From Thiotrichaceae bacterium (GTDB lineage: Bacteria > Pseudomonadota > Gammaproteobacteria > Thiotrichales > Thiotrichaceae): a stretch of 43,819 nucleotides of DNA. The first letter of the stretch is position 1. Every line of letters begins with the position of its first letter. Shown one piece after another: positions 1 to 7,569 of this stretch. The DNA lies in assembly GCA_015486375.1 (NCBI GenBank), contig WFRR01000038.1, positions 1 through 43,819 of the forward strand, in the 5' to 3' direction. The translations under genes and the position numbers were made by a program. Under the pieces are notes generated by a model that was not told where the DNA came from, searched no databases, and worked only from the letters and a program-made list of their open reading frames with translations.

Positions 1-53
1 AAATTAATAGCGATCCCATTATGATCAAAAGAGATGAAATGGCACAAGGCTAA
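1..53 (+). CDS. Possible 3' end of an unidentified plus-strand gene
   Basis: A reading frame is open from the window edge to a TAA at 51-53 and encodes about 16 residues ending KRDEMAQG. It would converge with pyrC, whose stop codon overlaps it by two bases. The fragment is too short to identify and may be chance. Minus-strand sequence left of pyrC shows nothing else I can name. Confidence 0.2.
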   Translation, partial: INSDPIMIKRDEMAQG

Positions 54-1384
54 CGATCAAACTGCAACCGTTGTCCAAAACCGACTTCATGCACTTTGCC
101 GTCAGAGTAAACCACTTTGCCATTGACAATGGTGGTATCAATCGAAGAGCGGAAAGTATAGGCATCAAAAGGAGTCCAATGACATTTTGACAATACCCGA
201 TCGTGGCGTGCAGTAATGGGTTTATTTAAATCGACTAAGACCAAATCAGCCCAATAGCCTTCACGGATATAACCCCGTTCGATAATTTGAAAACGATCTG
301 CCACGGCATGACTGATTTTATTGACGATAAATGGCAAAGAGAAAATACCATCGTGGTAATTTTCTAGTAAAGATAATAAAGCGTATTGCACTAACGGCAA
401 ACCAGAAGGGGCTTGAAAGTAGTCTGCTTGCTTTTCTTTCCAAGTATGTGGCGCATGGTCGGTTGCAATCGTATCAATATAACCATCCATTAAGGCTTGG
501 ATAATTCCAGCCCGATCTTCGGCTGTTTTAATGGCAGGATTACATTTAATTAATGCGCCTTTATCGGCATAGTCATCATCAGAAAAAACTAAGAAATGCA
601 CACACGCTTCGGCACTAATTTGTTTATCAGCAAGTGCTTGGTTAGTAAATAGCTCAACTTCTTTAGCGGTAGATATATGCAGTACATGTAAACGTGTACC
701 GTGTTGTTTGGCTAAGTCCACGGCAAAAGAAGAAGATTTAAAACAGGCCTCTTCACTACGAATAATAGGGTGCATTGCAAAAGGAATCTTATCACCATGA
801 ATCTGACGATAGCTTTCTTCATTCTCTAAAATAGTCGGTGTATCTTCGCAGTGTGTCGCCACTAAAGTCGGTGCATGTTTGAAAATATCATCCAGAATAT
901 CGGGGTTATCGACTAACATATTGCCTGTTGATGCACCCATAAAGACCTTAATACCACAGGCGGCTTTGGGGTCTAAGCTTTTAATCGACTCTAAATTATC
1001 ATTGGATGCACCCAGATAAAAAGAGTAATTAGCAATTGAACGATCAGCAGCAAGACGATACTTATCTTCTAATACTTCAGAGGTTAAAGTATTCGGAATG
1101 GTATTCGGCATATCCATAAAACTGGTAATGCCTCCCGCGACGGCTGCCCGACTTTCAGTGGCAATCGTGGCTTTATATTCCATTCCTGGTTCACGAAAAT
1201 GTACCTGTCCATCAATCATGCCCGGTAGTAAGGTTTTACCTTTTGCATCGATGACTTGGCTAATGCCTTCAGCCGATATTTCAGCGGCAATTTTTGCAAT
1301 GCGTCCCGACTTAATTAACACATCACCTGATTGAATCTTACCTTCATTAACAATTTGAGCATTGCGTATTAATAATGCGTCCAT
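50..1384 (-). CDS. pyrC: Dihydroorotase, class I type with a QxH variant metal motif
   Basis: Cytosolic amidohydrolase that interconverts N-carbamoyl-aspartate and dihydroorotate in pyrimidine synthesis. The 444 residues have the usual amidohydrolase order. The strand-1 motif IDGQVHFREPG is at 57-67, then Lys146 in GIKVFMGASTG, His178 in ATHCED, His236 in LHVLHIS and Asp309 in IATDHAPH. The first metal His of the usual HxH is Gln60, while His62 is kept. From memory, a DQVHFREPG form also occurs in dihydroorotases of some Bacteroidetes and Xanthomonads, so this is probably a genuine subfamily and not a dead enzyme. Dihydropyrimidinase or allantoinase is possible but fits the FREPG motif less well. 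It is the last gene of the sspA-sspB-folA-pyrC run, 19 bases after folA. Confidence 0.88.
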   Translation of the reverse strand: MDALLIRNAQIVNEGKIQSGDVLIKSGRIAKIAAEISAEGISQVIDAKGKTLLPGMIDGQVHFREPGMEYKATIATESRAAVAGGITSFMDMPNTIPNTLTSEVLEDKYRLAADRSIANYSFYLGASNDNLESIKSLDPKAACGIKVFMGASTGNMLVDNPDILDDIFKHAPTLVATHCEDTPTILENEESYRQIHGDKIPFAMHPIIRSEEACFKSSSFAVDLAKQHGTRLHVLHISTAKEVELFTNQALADKQISAEACVHFLVFSDDDYADKGALIKCNPAIKTAEDRAGIIQALMDGYIDTIATDHAPHTWKEKQADYFQAPSGLPLVQYALLSLLENYHDGIFSLPFIVNKISHAVADRFQIIERGYIREGYWADLVLVDLNKPITARHDRVLSKCHWTPFDAYTFRSSIDTTIVNGKVVYSDGKVHEVGFGQRLQFDR

Positions 1385-1403
1385 TCCCCATTGTCCCTCT
1401 GTA

Positions 1404-1889
1404 TTATTTGATACGATCTAATATAACGAATGTATAAGCATAAGCATTTTTGGCATCGGGTTGATGCTGTTCGCGAAATACTTCATTCCACTGGAACTGA
1501 GTATAGTCGGGGAAATAGGTATCACCTTGTAAATCTGCATCGATATAGCTTAAATAAAGGCGATCTGCCATCGGCAGAAAAATACGATACAGTTGTTCTC
1601 CGCCTGTAATCATGACTTCCGCTTCATCAGCCGTATCTGCCAAGATTGATTCGGGTGAATCAAACACATCACAGCCTGCAATTTCATGCGCTGATTGACG
1701 GCTTAAAACAATATTACGTCGCTGCGGCAAAGGGCGACCAATAGACTCAAGTGTACGCCGTCCCATGACAATCGACTTGTTTAAGGTGTTTTTCTTAAAC
1801 CATGCCAAATCAGCAGGTAAGTGCCACGGCATACCGCCGTCAGCACCGATCAGCTGATTTTTTGCCATCGCTGCAATCATTGATAGCAT
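1404..1889 (-). CDS. folA: Dihydrofolate reductase
   Basis: Reduces dihydrofolate to tetrahydrofolate with NADPH in the cytosol. The protein has 161 residues, the normal size for a chromosomal FolA. It shows the N-terminal MIAAMAKNQLIG strand, GMPWHLPADLAWFK with the catalytic acid Asp27, the cofactor-binding stretch SIVMGRRTLESIGRPLP, and the late ITGGEQLY segment. The ATG overlaps the stop of sspB as TAATG at 1887-1891, so translation is probably coupled. The start is fixed by this overlap and by the family N-terminus. Confidence 0.95.
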   Translation of the reverse strand: MLSMIAAMAKNQLIGADGGMPWHLPADLAWFKKNTLNKSIVMGRRTLESIGRPLPQRRNIVLSRQSAHEIAGCDVFDSPESILADTADEAEVMITGGEQLYRIFLPMADRLYLSYIDADLQGDTYFPDYTQFQWNEVFREQHQPDAKNAYAYTFVILDRIK

Positions 1890-2443
1890 TACTTGACGAC
1901 CTGTAAATGCGGACGTTTACTTTTCTTTTTACGCTTGCTGCTTTTATCCTCATCCGTATTCGGAGTATTGGATTTTTCTACCTTTTCATCATCATCTATA
2001 GATGATGATTCTTCAGAGCTAGCCGTTTCCGCAATTTTAGGGGCAGAACGAACTGCACTAATTTTGGGTGGTGGCGGTGCTGTATTGACAGTGGTGGCAG
2101 TAGATGAATTAGCAGCAGGGTCTTTATCATTCCCATCCATTTCTGCTAATACAATCCCTTCACCATTTTCTGCGGCATAAATACCAAGAATAGAATAAAT
2201 CGGTAAATACAAATTAAAGGGCTTACCACCAAAACGCGCACTAAAGCTGACATATTCATCATCCAGCACGAGACCTTGTACCGCCTGCATACTCGCGTTA
2301 AGTACAATACGTCCATTCTCAACGTGGGCTTGTGGCACGATTACGTCTTGATAATTGGCATCAACGACTAAATGCGGAGTTAAACCGCTGTCGCTGACCC
2401 AGTCGTAAAAAGCTCGTAAAAAATAAGGTCGTTTAGGAATCAT
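1889..2443 (-). CDS. sspB: ClpXP protease specificity-enhancing factor SspB
   Basis: Adaptor that delivers ssrA-tagged and other substrates to ClpXP. The 184 residues start with the family pattern RPYFLRAFYDWVSDSGLTPH, followed by the beta-rich substrate-binding domain to about residue 110 (FSARFGGKPFNLYLPIYSILGIYA). A Ser/Asp/Lys-rich flexible linker of about 60 residues comes next. The last residues, RPHLQVVK, match the short ClpX-binding tail of the family. It overlaps sspA by four bases (ATGA, 2440-2443) and folA by one base. Confidence 0.94.
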   Translation of the reverse strand: MIPKRPYFLRAFYDWVSDSGLTPHLVVDANYQDVIVPQAHVENGRIVLNASMQAVQGLVLDDEYVSFSARFGGKPFNLYLPIYSILGIYAAENGEGIVLAEMDGNDKDPAANSSTATTVNTAPPPPKISAVRSAPKIAETASSEESSSIDDDEKVEKSNTPNTDEDKSSKRKKKSKRPHLQVVK

Positions 2444-3066
2444 GGACGAATTGCCTTTTCTGCATCACTAAGCGCAACCTGAAAAGCATCCCGTGTAAAG
2501 ACACGATCCATATACGCTAAAATTGACTTAGCACTTTCAGGGACATTAATACCGTATTTAGGTAAACGCCAAAGAATCGGTGCGATAGTCGCATCAATCA
2601 GTGAGAAAGTATCACTTAAGAAATAGTCCTTATGTTCAAACACACCTGCGGCAGAAAGCACCCCTTCTTTCAAAATAGCTCGTGCCTTATCCGCTTTTAT
2701 TTTTTCACCACTTTCAATATCTTGCAATAGGGTATACCAATCTTTTTCAATCCGATATAAGGCTAAGCGAGAATGGGCGCGGGTAACAGGGTCAACAGGC
2801 ATTAGAGGTGGATGCGGAAAACGTTCATCCAAATATTCCATAATAACCCGTGCTTCATAGAGAACCAATTCACGATCAACGAGCGTTGGAGCGCTATTGT
2901 AAGGATTCAAATCAGCAAGATCTTCAGGGGGATTATGAGGGGTGATATTGATAATATCAGCGGATATATCTTTTTCTGCTAAAACAATTCGGACACGGTG
3001 ACTATCTGCATTATCGGGGGCGGAGAAGAGTGTCATCACTGATCTACGATTTGAAACGGCTGCCAT
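2440..3066 (-). CDS. sspA: Stringent starvation protein A (GST fold, RNA polymerase-associated)
   Basis: SspA binds RNA polymerase and modulates transcription in starvation and acid stress; it has a glutathione-transferase fold without that activity. The 208 residues begin MAAVSNRRSVMTLFS, as in other SspA proteins, which supports this start over the internal Met11. The thioredoxin-like half spans about 10-90 (HRVRIVLAEKDI, NPYNSAPTLVDRELVLYEARVIMEYLDERFPHP broken here only for reading), with the helical half to the end. First gene of the sspA-sspB-folA-pyrC run. Its promoter should lie in 3067-3165, but I see no convincing -35/-10 pair there. Confidence 0.94.
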   Translation of the reverse strand: MAAVSNRRSVMTLFSAPDNADSHRVRIVLAEKDISADIINITPHNPPEDLADLNPYNSAPTLVDRELVLYEARVIMEYLDERFPHPPLMPVDPVTRAHSRLALYRIEKDWYTLLQDIESGEKIKADKARAILKEGVLSAAGVFEHKDYFLSDTFSLIDATIAPILWRLPKYGINVPESAKSILAYMDRVFTRDAFQVALSDAEKAIRP

Positions 3067-3165
3067 TATATTTTAATACTCCATGATCGAAACGACGTTT
3101 TAATAAACTATTTTATGATTCATATATTAATACGGTGTTTCGGGTTTTTTAGTAGACAAAAACAG

Positions 3166-3200
3166 AAAAACTACCCAGACCGAAATCAGGGTAGTTTTTT
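3166..3200 (-). terminator. Rho-independent terminator of petABC
   Basis: Inverted repeat with arms AAAAACTACCC (3166-3176) and GGGTAGTTTTT (3189-3199) around a 12-base loop. T-runs lie on both sides, so it could work in both directions. It lies about 77 bases downstream of petC, on the minus strand, and separates petABC from sspA. Confidence 0.88.
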
Positions 3201-3276
3201 CGTTAATTTCCTCTGTGCGTACAAGTTTAATACAAGTTACTGAGGAAAACTTGGACTTATTACTTAGAAATTTATC

Positions 3277-4050
3277 TTAGTGGACATCTTTCCAATATTC
3301 TTTCTTCAATAAATACGCGAAGATAAAGAAAATTCCGAGGAATAATAAGACCCAAACACCGTATGTTTTACGGTGTAATTGCACTGGCTCAGCAACATAA
3401 ACTAAGAAATTGGTTAAATCACGCGTCACAGCTTTGTATTCTGTTTGCGTTAAAGAACCAGGTTCTTCGATGCTTAATGTCGGTGCAGCGGCATGATGTG
3501 CATCACCGTGTTCATCGGCTTTGGCTTCATGCAAGGTTGCTAGACCTTGTAAACCCGCTAATACATGCGGCATACCCACATTCGGGAATACAAGATTATT
3601 CACACCCATTGGACGTGAAGGATCTGCATAGAATGAATTTAAGTATGTATAAATCCAATCCGCACTGCGCGATCGTCCGACCAATGACAAGTCAGGTGGT
3701 GGCGCACCGAACCATTTTGCCGCTGCTTCTTTATCTAAAGCATTGGTCATTAAATTACCGACTTTAGTCGGATTACCTTTAACGTCACGGGTAAATATCA
3801 AGTTTTCTATCACTTGATCATTAGTTAAACCCATATCTAAAGCAATACGATTATAACGACTAAATTTTAAGGAGTGACAACCCTGACAGTAGTTTACAAA
3901 GTATTTTGCACCCCGCTGTAAACTCGCCTGATTGTGTATATCAATATTGGCACTTTGTAATTCAGCCCCACCATTTGCAGATACACTGCTCGGTAAGATA
4001 AACACGCTGGCACTCAATACCAAGGTGCTGATAAGTTGCGTTAATTTCAT
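3277..4050 (-). CDS. petC: Cytochrome c1 subunit of the bc1 complex
   Basis: Membrane-anchored c-type cytochrome that passes electrons from the Rieske protein to soluble cytochrome c. The 257 residues carry a cleavable N-terminal signal (about 1-25), a single haem site CQGCH at 55-59, the cytochrome c1 pattern SLKFSRYNRIALDMG, a candidate axial Met in NVGMPHVL, and a C-terminal anchor helix VWVLLFLGIFFIFAYLL before KKEYWKDVH. A His/Ala-rich insertion HEAKADEHGDAHHAAAP lies near residue 180. It overlaps petB by four bases. Confidence 0.95.
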   Translation of the reverse strand: MKLTQLISTLVLSASVFILPSSVSANGGAELQSANIDIHNQASLQRGAKYFVNYCQGCHSLKFSRYNRIALDMGLTNDQVIENLIFTRDVKGNPTKVGNLMTNALDKEAAAKWFGAPPPDLSLVGRSRSADWIYTYLNSFYADPSRPMGVNNLVFPNVGMPHVLAGLQGLATLHEAKADEHGDAHHAAAPTLSIEEPGSLTQTEYKAVTRDLTNFLVYVAEPVQLHRKTYGVWVLLFLGIFFIFAYLLKKEYWKDVH

Positions 4051-5450
4051 GATGTCACCCTCGCTGGTACGGGCTTTTCTGCATTACACGATGCATTCAG
4101 CATAGGCATGAGCAGTGTCATCGCTAAGTAAATAACAGGGATTGATAACTGTATCCAGAATTGAGATGTCTGCTCAGCCGAGAAACTTGGATCCAATCGT
4201 AAATAATCCGTAATAGCGACAAAAGCAACTAAAATCACAAACCACATTGCATATTTAGCTTCTTTCGGACGACTATGAATCGCAAGAACCGCAAAGAATA
4301 AGAAATACACTTGTGTCATCCGTGTGCCTAATTCTTTAAATACATCCGTTACAGGCATGACCCCTAAATAACCAAGAATGATAAATACTACTACAAACCA
4401 TGCAAGGTTCACTTTATTAGCACGATTACGGTAACGCATCGATTTAATTGGATTTTTATCAATCCAAGGCAATAAGAATAGAACAATAATTGCTCCAAAC
4501 ATCGCTAATGTGCCACCGAAGGGATCAGGTACAGCCCGTAACACGGTATAGAATGGCGTAAAGTACCAAACAGGTGCGATATGCTCAGGTGTTTTTAAGG
4601 GGTTGGCAGGTTCAAAGTTGGCGTGTTCAAGGAAGTAGCCATTCATTTCAGGCGCGAAGAAAATAATGGCAAAAAATATCATCAAGAAGACAACAACGCC
4701 TAAAATATCTTTAACACTGTAATAAGGATGAAAAGGAATACCATCGGTTGGGGCTTTATCACTCCAACGATTACCTTTAGGACCTTGTTTAATTTCCACA
4801 CCATCAGGGTTGTTAGATCCCACTGCATGTAAAGCGACAATATGTATAAAGACTAACATGACCAAAACTAAAGGCACTGCAATGACATGGAATGCAAAGA
4901 AGCGATTCAGGGTTGGGTCTGAGATAACAAAGTCACCCCGTATCCATATCGATAGATCATCACCAATCACAGGAATAGTCTGGAATAAGTTAATAATAAC
5001 TTGCGCACCCCAGAACGACATTTGACCCCAAGGTAATAGATACCCCATAAAGGCTTCAGCCATCAAGGCGAGATATAAGGCCATACCGATTAGCCAAACT
5101 AATTGACGTTTACCTTTATAAGAACCGTACATTAAGCCACGGAACATATGCAGGTAAATGATAATAAAGAAGGCTGATGCACCTGTGGAGTGCATGTAGC
5201 GGATAAACCAACCACCGGGAACATCCCGCATAATATATTCAACCGATGCAAACGCCATTCCTGTATCAGGTTTGAAATGCATGGTTAAAAAGATACCTGA
5301 AATAATTTGAATCACCAGTACTAACATGGCAAGTGAGCCAAAGAAGTACCAGAAATTAAAGTTTTTAGGCGTATAGTATTGCGCTAAATGTTCGTTCCAC
5401 ACCTTGGTTAAAGGAAAACGATCATCAATCCATTGCACTAAACCACTCAT
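4047..5450 (-). CDS. petB: Cytochrome b subunit of the bc1 complex
   Basis: Integral membrane diheme subunit holding the quinol oxidation and quinone reduction sites. The 467 residues fit an eight-helix cytochrome b. Haem ligands are His87 and His101 in helix B and His188 and His203 in helix D. The helix D pair has 14 residues between them, one more than in the Rhodobacter protein. The Qo motif reads PVWY (in APVWYFTPFYTVLRAVPD), not PEWY. GSNNPDG follows helix D, as in beta- and gammaproteobacterial homologues I remember. Start and stop overlap petA and petC by four bases each. Confidence 0.96.
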   Translation of the reverse strand: MSGLVQWIDDRFPLTKVWNEHLAQYYTPKNFNFWYFFGSLAMLVLVIQIISGIFLTMHFKPDTGMAFASVEYIMRDVPGGWFIRYMHSTGASAFFIIIYLHMFRGLMYGSYKGKRQLVWLIGMALYLALMAEAFMGYLLPWGQMSFWGAQVIINLFQTIPVIGDDLSIWIRGDFVISDPTLNRFFAFHVIAVPLVLVMLVFIHIVALHAVGSNNPDGVEIKQGPKGNRWSDKAPTDGIPFHPYYSVKDILGVVVFLMIFFAIIFFAPEMNGYFLEHANFEPANPLKTPEHIAPVWYFTPFYTVLRAVPDPFGGTLAMFGAIIVLFLLPWIDKNPIKSMRYRNRANKVNLAWFVVVFIILGYLGVMPVTDVFKELGTRMTQVYFLFFAVLAIHSRPKEAKYAMWFVILVAFVAITDYLRLDPSFSAEQTSQFWIQLSIPVIYLAMTLLMPMLNASCNAEKPVPARVTS

Positions 5451-6046
5451 GCTGTAGCCTCCCCATCTTCACCAACTAATACAACTTCATCAGTTTTATA
5501 ATAATGAGGCGGAACAACTAAGTTCGTACCCGCTGGAGAACCTTTCAAAACCCGTCCTGCTAAGTCAAAACGTGAACCGTGACAAGGGCAATACCAGCCA
5601 CCTTTCCAACCCACCCCTAAATCAGCAGGTGATAATTCAGGTCGATACGTGGGAGAACAACCTAAATGTGTACAAATACCGACTAAGATTAAGTATTCTG
5701 GTTTACGAGAACGATTACTATTTTTAGTATATTCTGGCTGTTGTGATACCACCTCAGAATTTGGATCTTTTAGCTTTGAATCGTTTGAAGGGAGGTCTTT
5801 CAACATCTCTTCCGTTCGTTTAACGATCCAAACTGGCTTGCCCCGCCAGATTTCACGTATTAATTGCCCATCCCCAACCTTGGATATATTAATCTCGACA
5901 GGCGCACCTGCTGCTAGCGCTCTCGCACTCGGACTCCAAGAATTGAGAAAAGGGACAGCTATCGCGCCTGCTCCTGCAGCACCTACAACCGATGTGGCAC
6001 CAATCAGAAAACGGCGGCGACGTGTGTCTACCCCAGAATTCGCCAT
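5447..6046 (-). CDS. petA: Rieske iron-sulfur subunit of the bc1 complex
   Basis: Carries the high-potential 2Fe-2S cluster of the bc1 complex and accepts the first electron from quinol. The 199 residues start with a twin-Arg-like stretch RRRRFLIGATSVVGAAGAG that also forms the membrane anchor. The two cluster loops are CTHLGC and CPCHGSRFD in the C-terminal third. A charged insertion of about 40 residues (LKDLPSNDSKLKDPNSEV and onward) sits before them. A GGAG ribosome site lies 8 bases before the ATG. It is the first gene of petABC, 70 bases downstream of a perfect FNR box. Confidence 0.96.
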   Translation of the reverse strand: MANSGVDTRRRRFLIGATSVVGAAGAGAIAVPFLNSWSPSARALAAGAPVEINISKVGDGQLIREIWRGKPVWIVKRTEEMLKDLPSNDSKLKDPNSEVVSQQPEYTKNSNRSRKPEYLILVGICTHLGCSPTYRPELSPADLGVGWKGGWYCPCHGSRFDLAGRVLKGSPAGTNLVVPPHYYKTDEVVLVGEDGEATA

Positions 6047-6080
6047 TTGCTCACTCCCAATAAAGTTAAAAATCTGTAAT

Positions 6081-6129
6081 ATCTTGCTAATATATCGATA
6101 TGCCTAAAACTAAGGTTGATTTAAATCAA
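6081..6129 (-). promoter_or_regulatory. Predicted FNR-type class II promoter of petABC
   Basis: TTGATTTAAATCAA at 6116-6129 matches the FNR consensus TTGAT-N4-ATCAA in all ten fixed positions. On the minus strand a -10 candidate TATATT (complement of 6089-6094) has its centre 31 bases downstream of the box centre. In class II FNR promoters the box is centred near -41.5, and this spacing fits to within about one base, with transcription starting near 6081-6082. No good -35 hexamer is present, as expected when an activator takes its place. A related CRP/FNR-family regulator is also possible. Confidence 0.65.
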
Positions 6130-6151
6130 GCTCTTAATTCGTATATTAGAA

Positions 6152-6177
6152 GATGCTAAAAAAACCTGCGTAGCATC
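6152..6177. repeat. Inverted repeat upstream of the FNR box
   Basis: Perfect 7-base arms GATGCTA (6152-6158) and TAGCATC (6171-6177) surround a 12-base spacer. The centre is 42 bases, about four helical turns, upstream of the FNR box centre. It could be a second regulator site or an RNA hairpin for the end of the upstream minus-strand hupE-like gene. It lacks a following T-run on the minus strand. Confidence 0.4.
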
Positions 6178-6280
6178 GCTCAAGATTGGATTAAGGTCAA
6201 GTTACAATCATTGCTTTTTAGGGGTTTTTTGTGACTTATCCCGTATTCAGATAGTGTTTAAGTACGCCACATCACCCGTG

Positions 6281-7441
6281 CTATAGCCATAGCAAACGCT
6301 CGGCAGTCCAATACAAAGCAACCAATGAAATAACACTAGAACAAGGAATTACCACGATATTTCGATACCAAGACTTATGTTTAAACCAGAAGGTTAAACT
6401 GAAAAATGCCAGTAAAATAATGGCTATTTGCGCTAATTCAACGCCAATGTTAAAGCTGATTAGTGCGGCTGCAAAAGCATGACTAGGCATACCAAAATCA
6501 CTTAATACCCCTGCAAACCCTAACCCGTGCAGTAAGCCAAATAGAAAAATTAATACCAAACGGCTACGATGTAAGGATTTTGCCCAAATATTTTCAATCC
6601 CAATATAAACAATCGATAAAGCAATCAGGGGTTCAACAATATAAGCAGGTAAGGCAATAATGCCATTCATTGATAAACCTAAAGTCACTGTATGTGCGAG
6701 CGTAAATAAACTGACTTGCCACAATAAGGGCTTTAGACGATAACTCAGTAAAAAGATACCGAAAATAAATAGCATATGATCCCAACCCTTGGGAATAATA
6801 TGTTCAAAACCTAAGACAATATATTCACCGATCACCTCTAGTAAGGGAGCTTGTGTTACCAACTCTGTCAGTGAAAATGGTGAGCTAGGGCTGTCATCAC
6901 GTAGCCAATGCCAAACTGACCAATGCCATTTCTGGTTGACTTCATCCACTTGACGCAAACGCACTGCATTATCACCAAAGGCTTTCGGATAATACCATTG
7001 CAAACTTTCTGTTTGTAAATCAATGACTGCGGACAATTTAATAAGACTAATACGTGGCACTTTGGGATAACCAACTTCAGGAATATCAACCGATTCAACC
7101 GCAAGAACAACGGGGTTATTTTGCTGATCATGTAAATAAATTGAGTTTAAAAATTGAGCTTTAAATTGATTAAAGGCTTGTTCTAATTGTGCAGGGGATA
7201 AATTACGCAGACGGTCATATTCTTTTGCAGTAGGGGCATTTTGTGTGTTTTTATACTGACTATTAATGCCTGTTAACAGTGCTTCAATGCTGGCACGAAT
7301 TTCAATGTGAATATCACCTTCCGTATTTGCACTAATTTCAATCAGAGCAGGTTTGACCACATCAGCCTGTACACTATTCATTACGCTACTTGAGAATAGC
7401 AATATTAATATAAGTTGTATTGTTTTCCAACAATGGCACAT
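6281..7441 (-). CDS. HupE/UreJ_2-family membrane protein
   Basis: The 386 residues begin with a signal or first membrane helix (TIQLILILLFSSSVMNSV). A soluble periplasmic segment runs to about residue 200, followed by six or so membrane helices. The second half has the hallmark GWDHMLFIFGIFLLS, FTLAHTVTLGLS and LFGLLHGLGFAGVL stretches of the HupE/UreJ_2 family, whose conserved His/Asp residues suggest metal handling. The exact function is unknown. No hydrogenase or urease genes are nearby. A GAGG ribosome site is 8 bases before the ATG. It is divergent from the AAA ATPase gene and upstream of petABC on the same strand. Confidence 0.75.
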   Translation of the reverse strand: MCHCWKTIQLILILLFSSSVMNSVQADVVKPALIEISANTEGDIHIEIRASIEALLTGINSQYKNTQNAPTAKEYDRLRNLSPAQLEQAFNQFKAQFLNSIYLHDQQNNPVVLAVESVDIPEVGYPKVPRISLIKLSAVIDLQTESLQWYYPKAFGDNAVRLRQVDEVNQKWHWSVWHWLRDDSPSSPFSLTELVTQAPLLEVIGEYIVLGFEHIIPKGWDHMLFIFGIFLLSYRLKPLLWQVSLFTLAHTVTLGLSMNGIIALPAYIVEPLIALSIVYIGIENIWAKSLHRSRLVLIFLFGLLHGLGFAGVLSDFGMPSHAFAAALISFNIGVELAQIAIILLAFFSLTFWFKHKSWYRNIVVIPCSSVISLVALYWTAERLLWL

Positions 7442-7569
7442 AAATTAACCTCTAGAATTCTTATATGGGGATTTCGTCGTATGATGAAATATTTGTGAAC
7501 TATTGTTACAAAAAATAGCCTAGAATTAAACGGTAAAATCTATCGGTCAAAACATGGATAACTCTATTA

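Noticed and set aside
7493-7511. TTGTGAAC-TATT-GTTACAA as an operator between the HupE-like and AAA genes
   Set aside because: Symmetry needs a bulged base and the motif matches no regulator class I can name.
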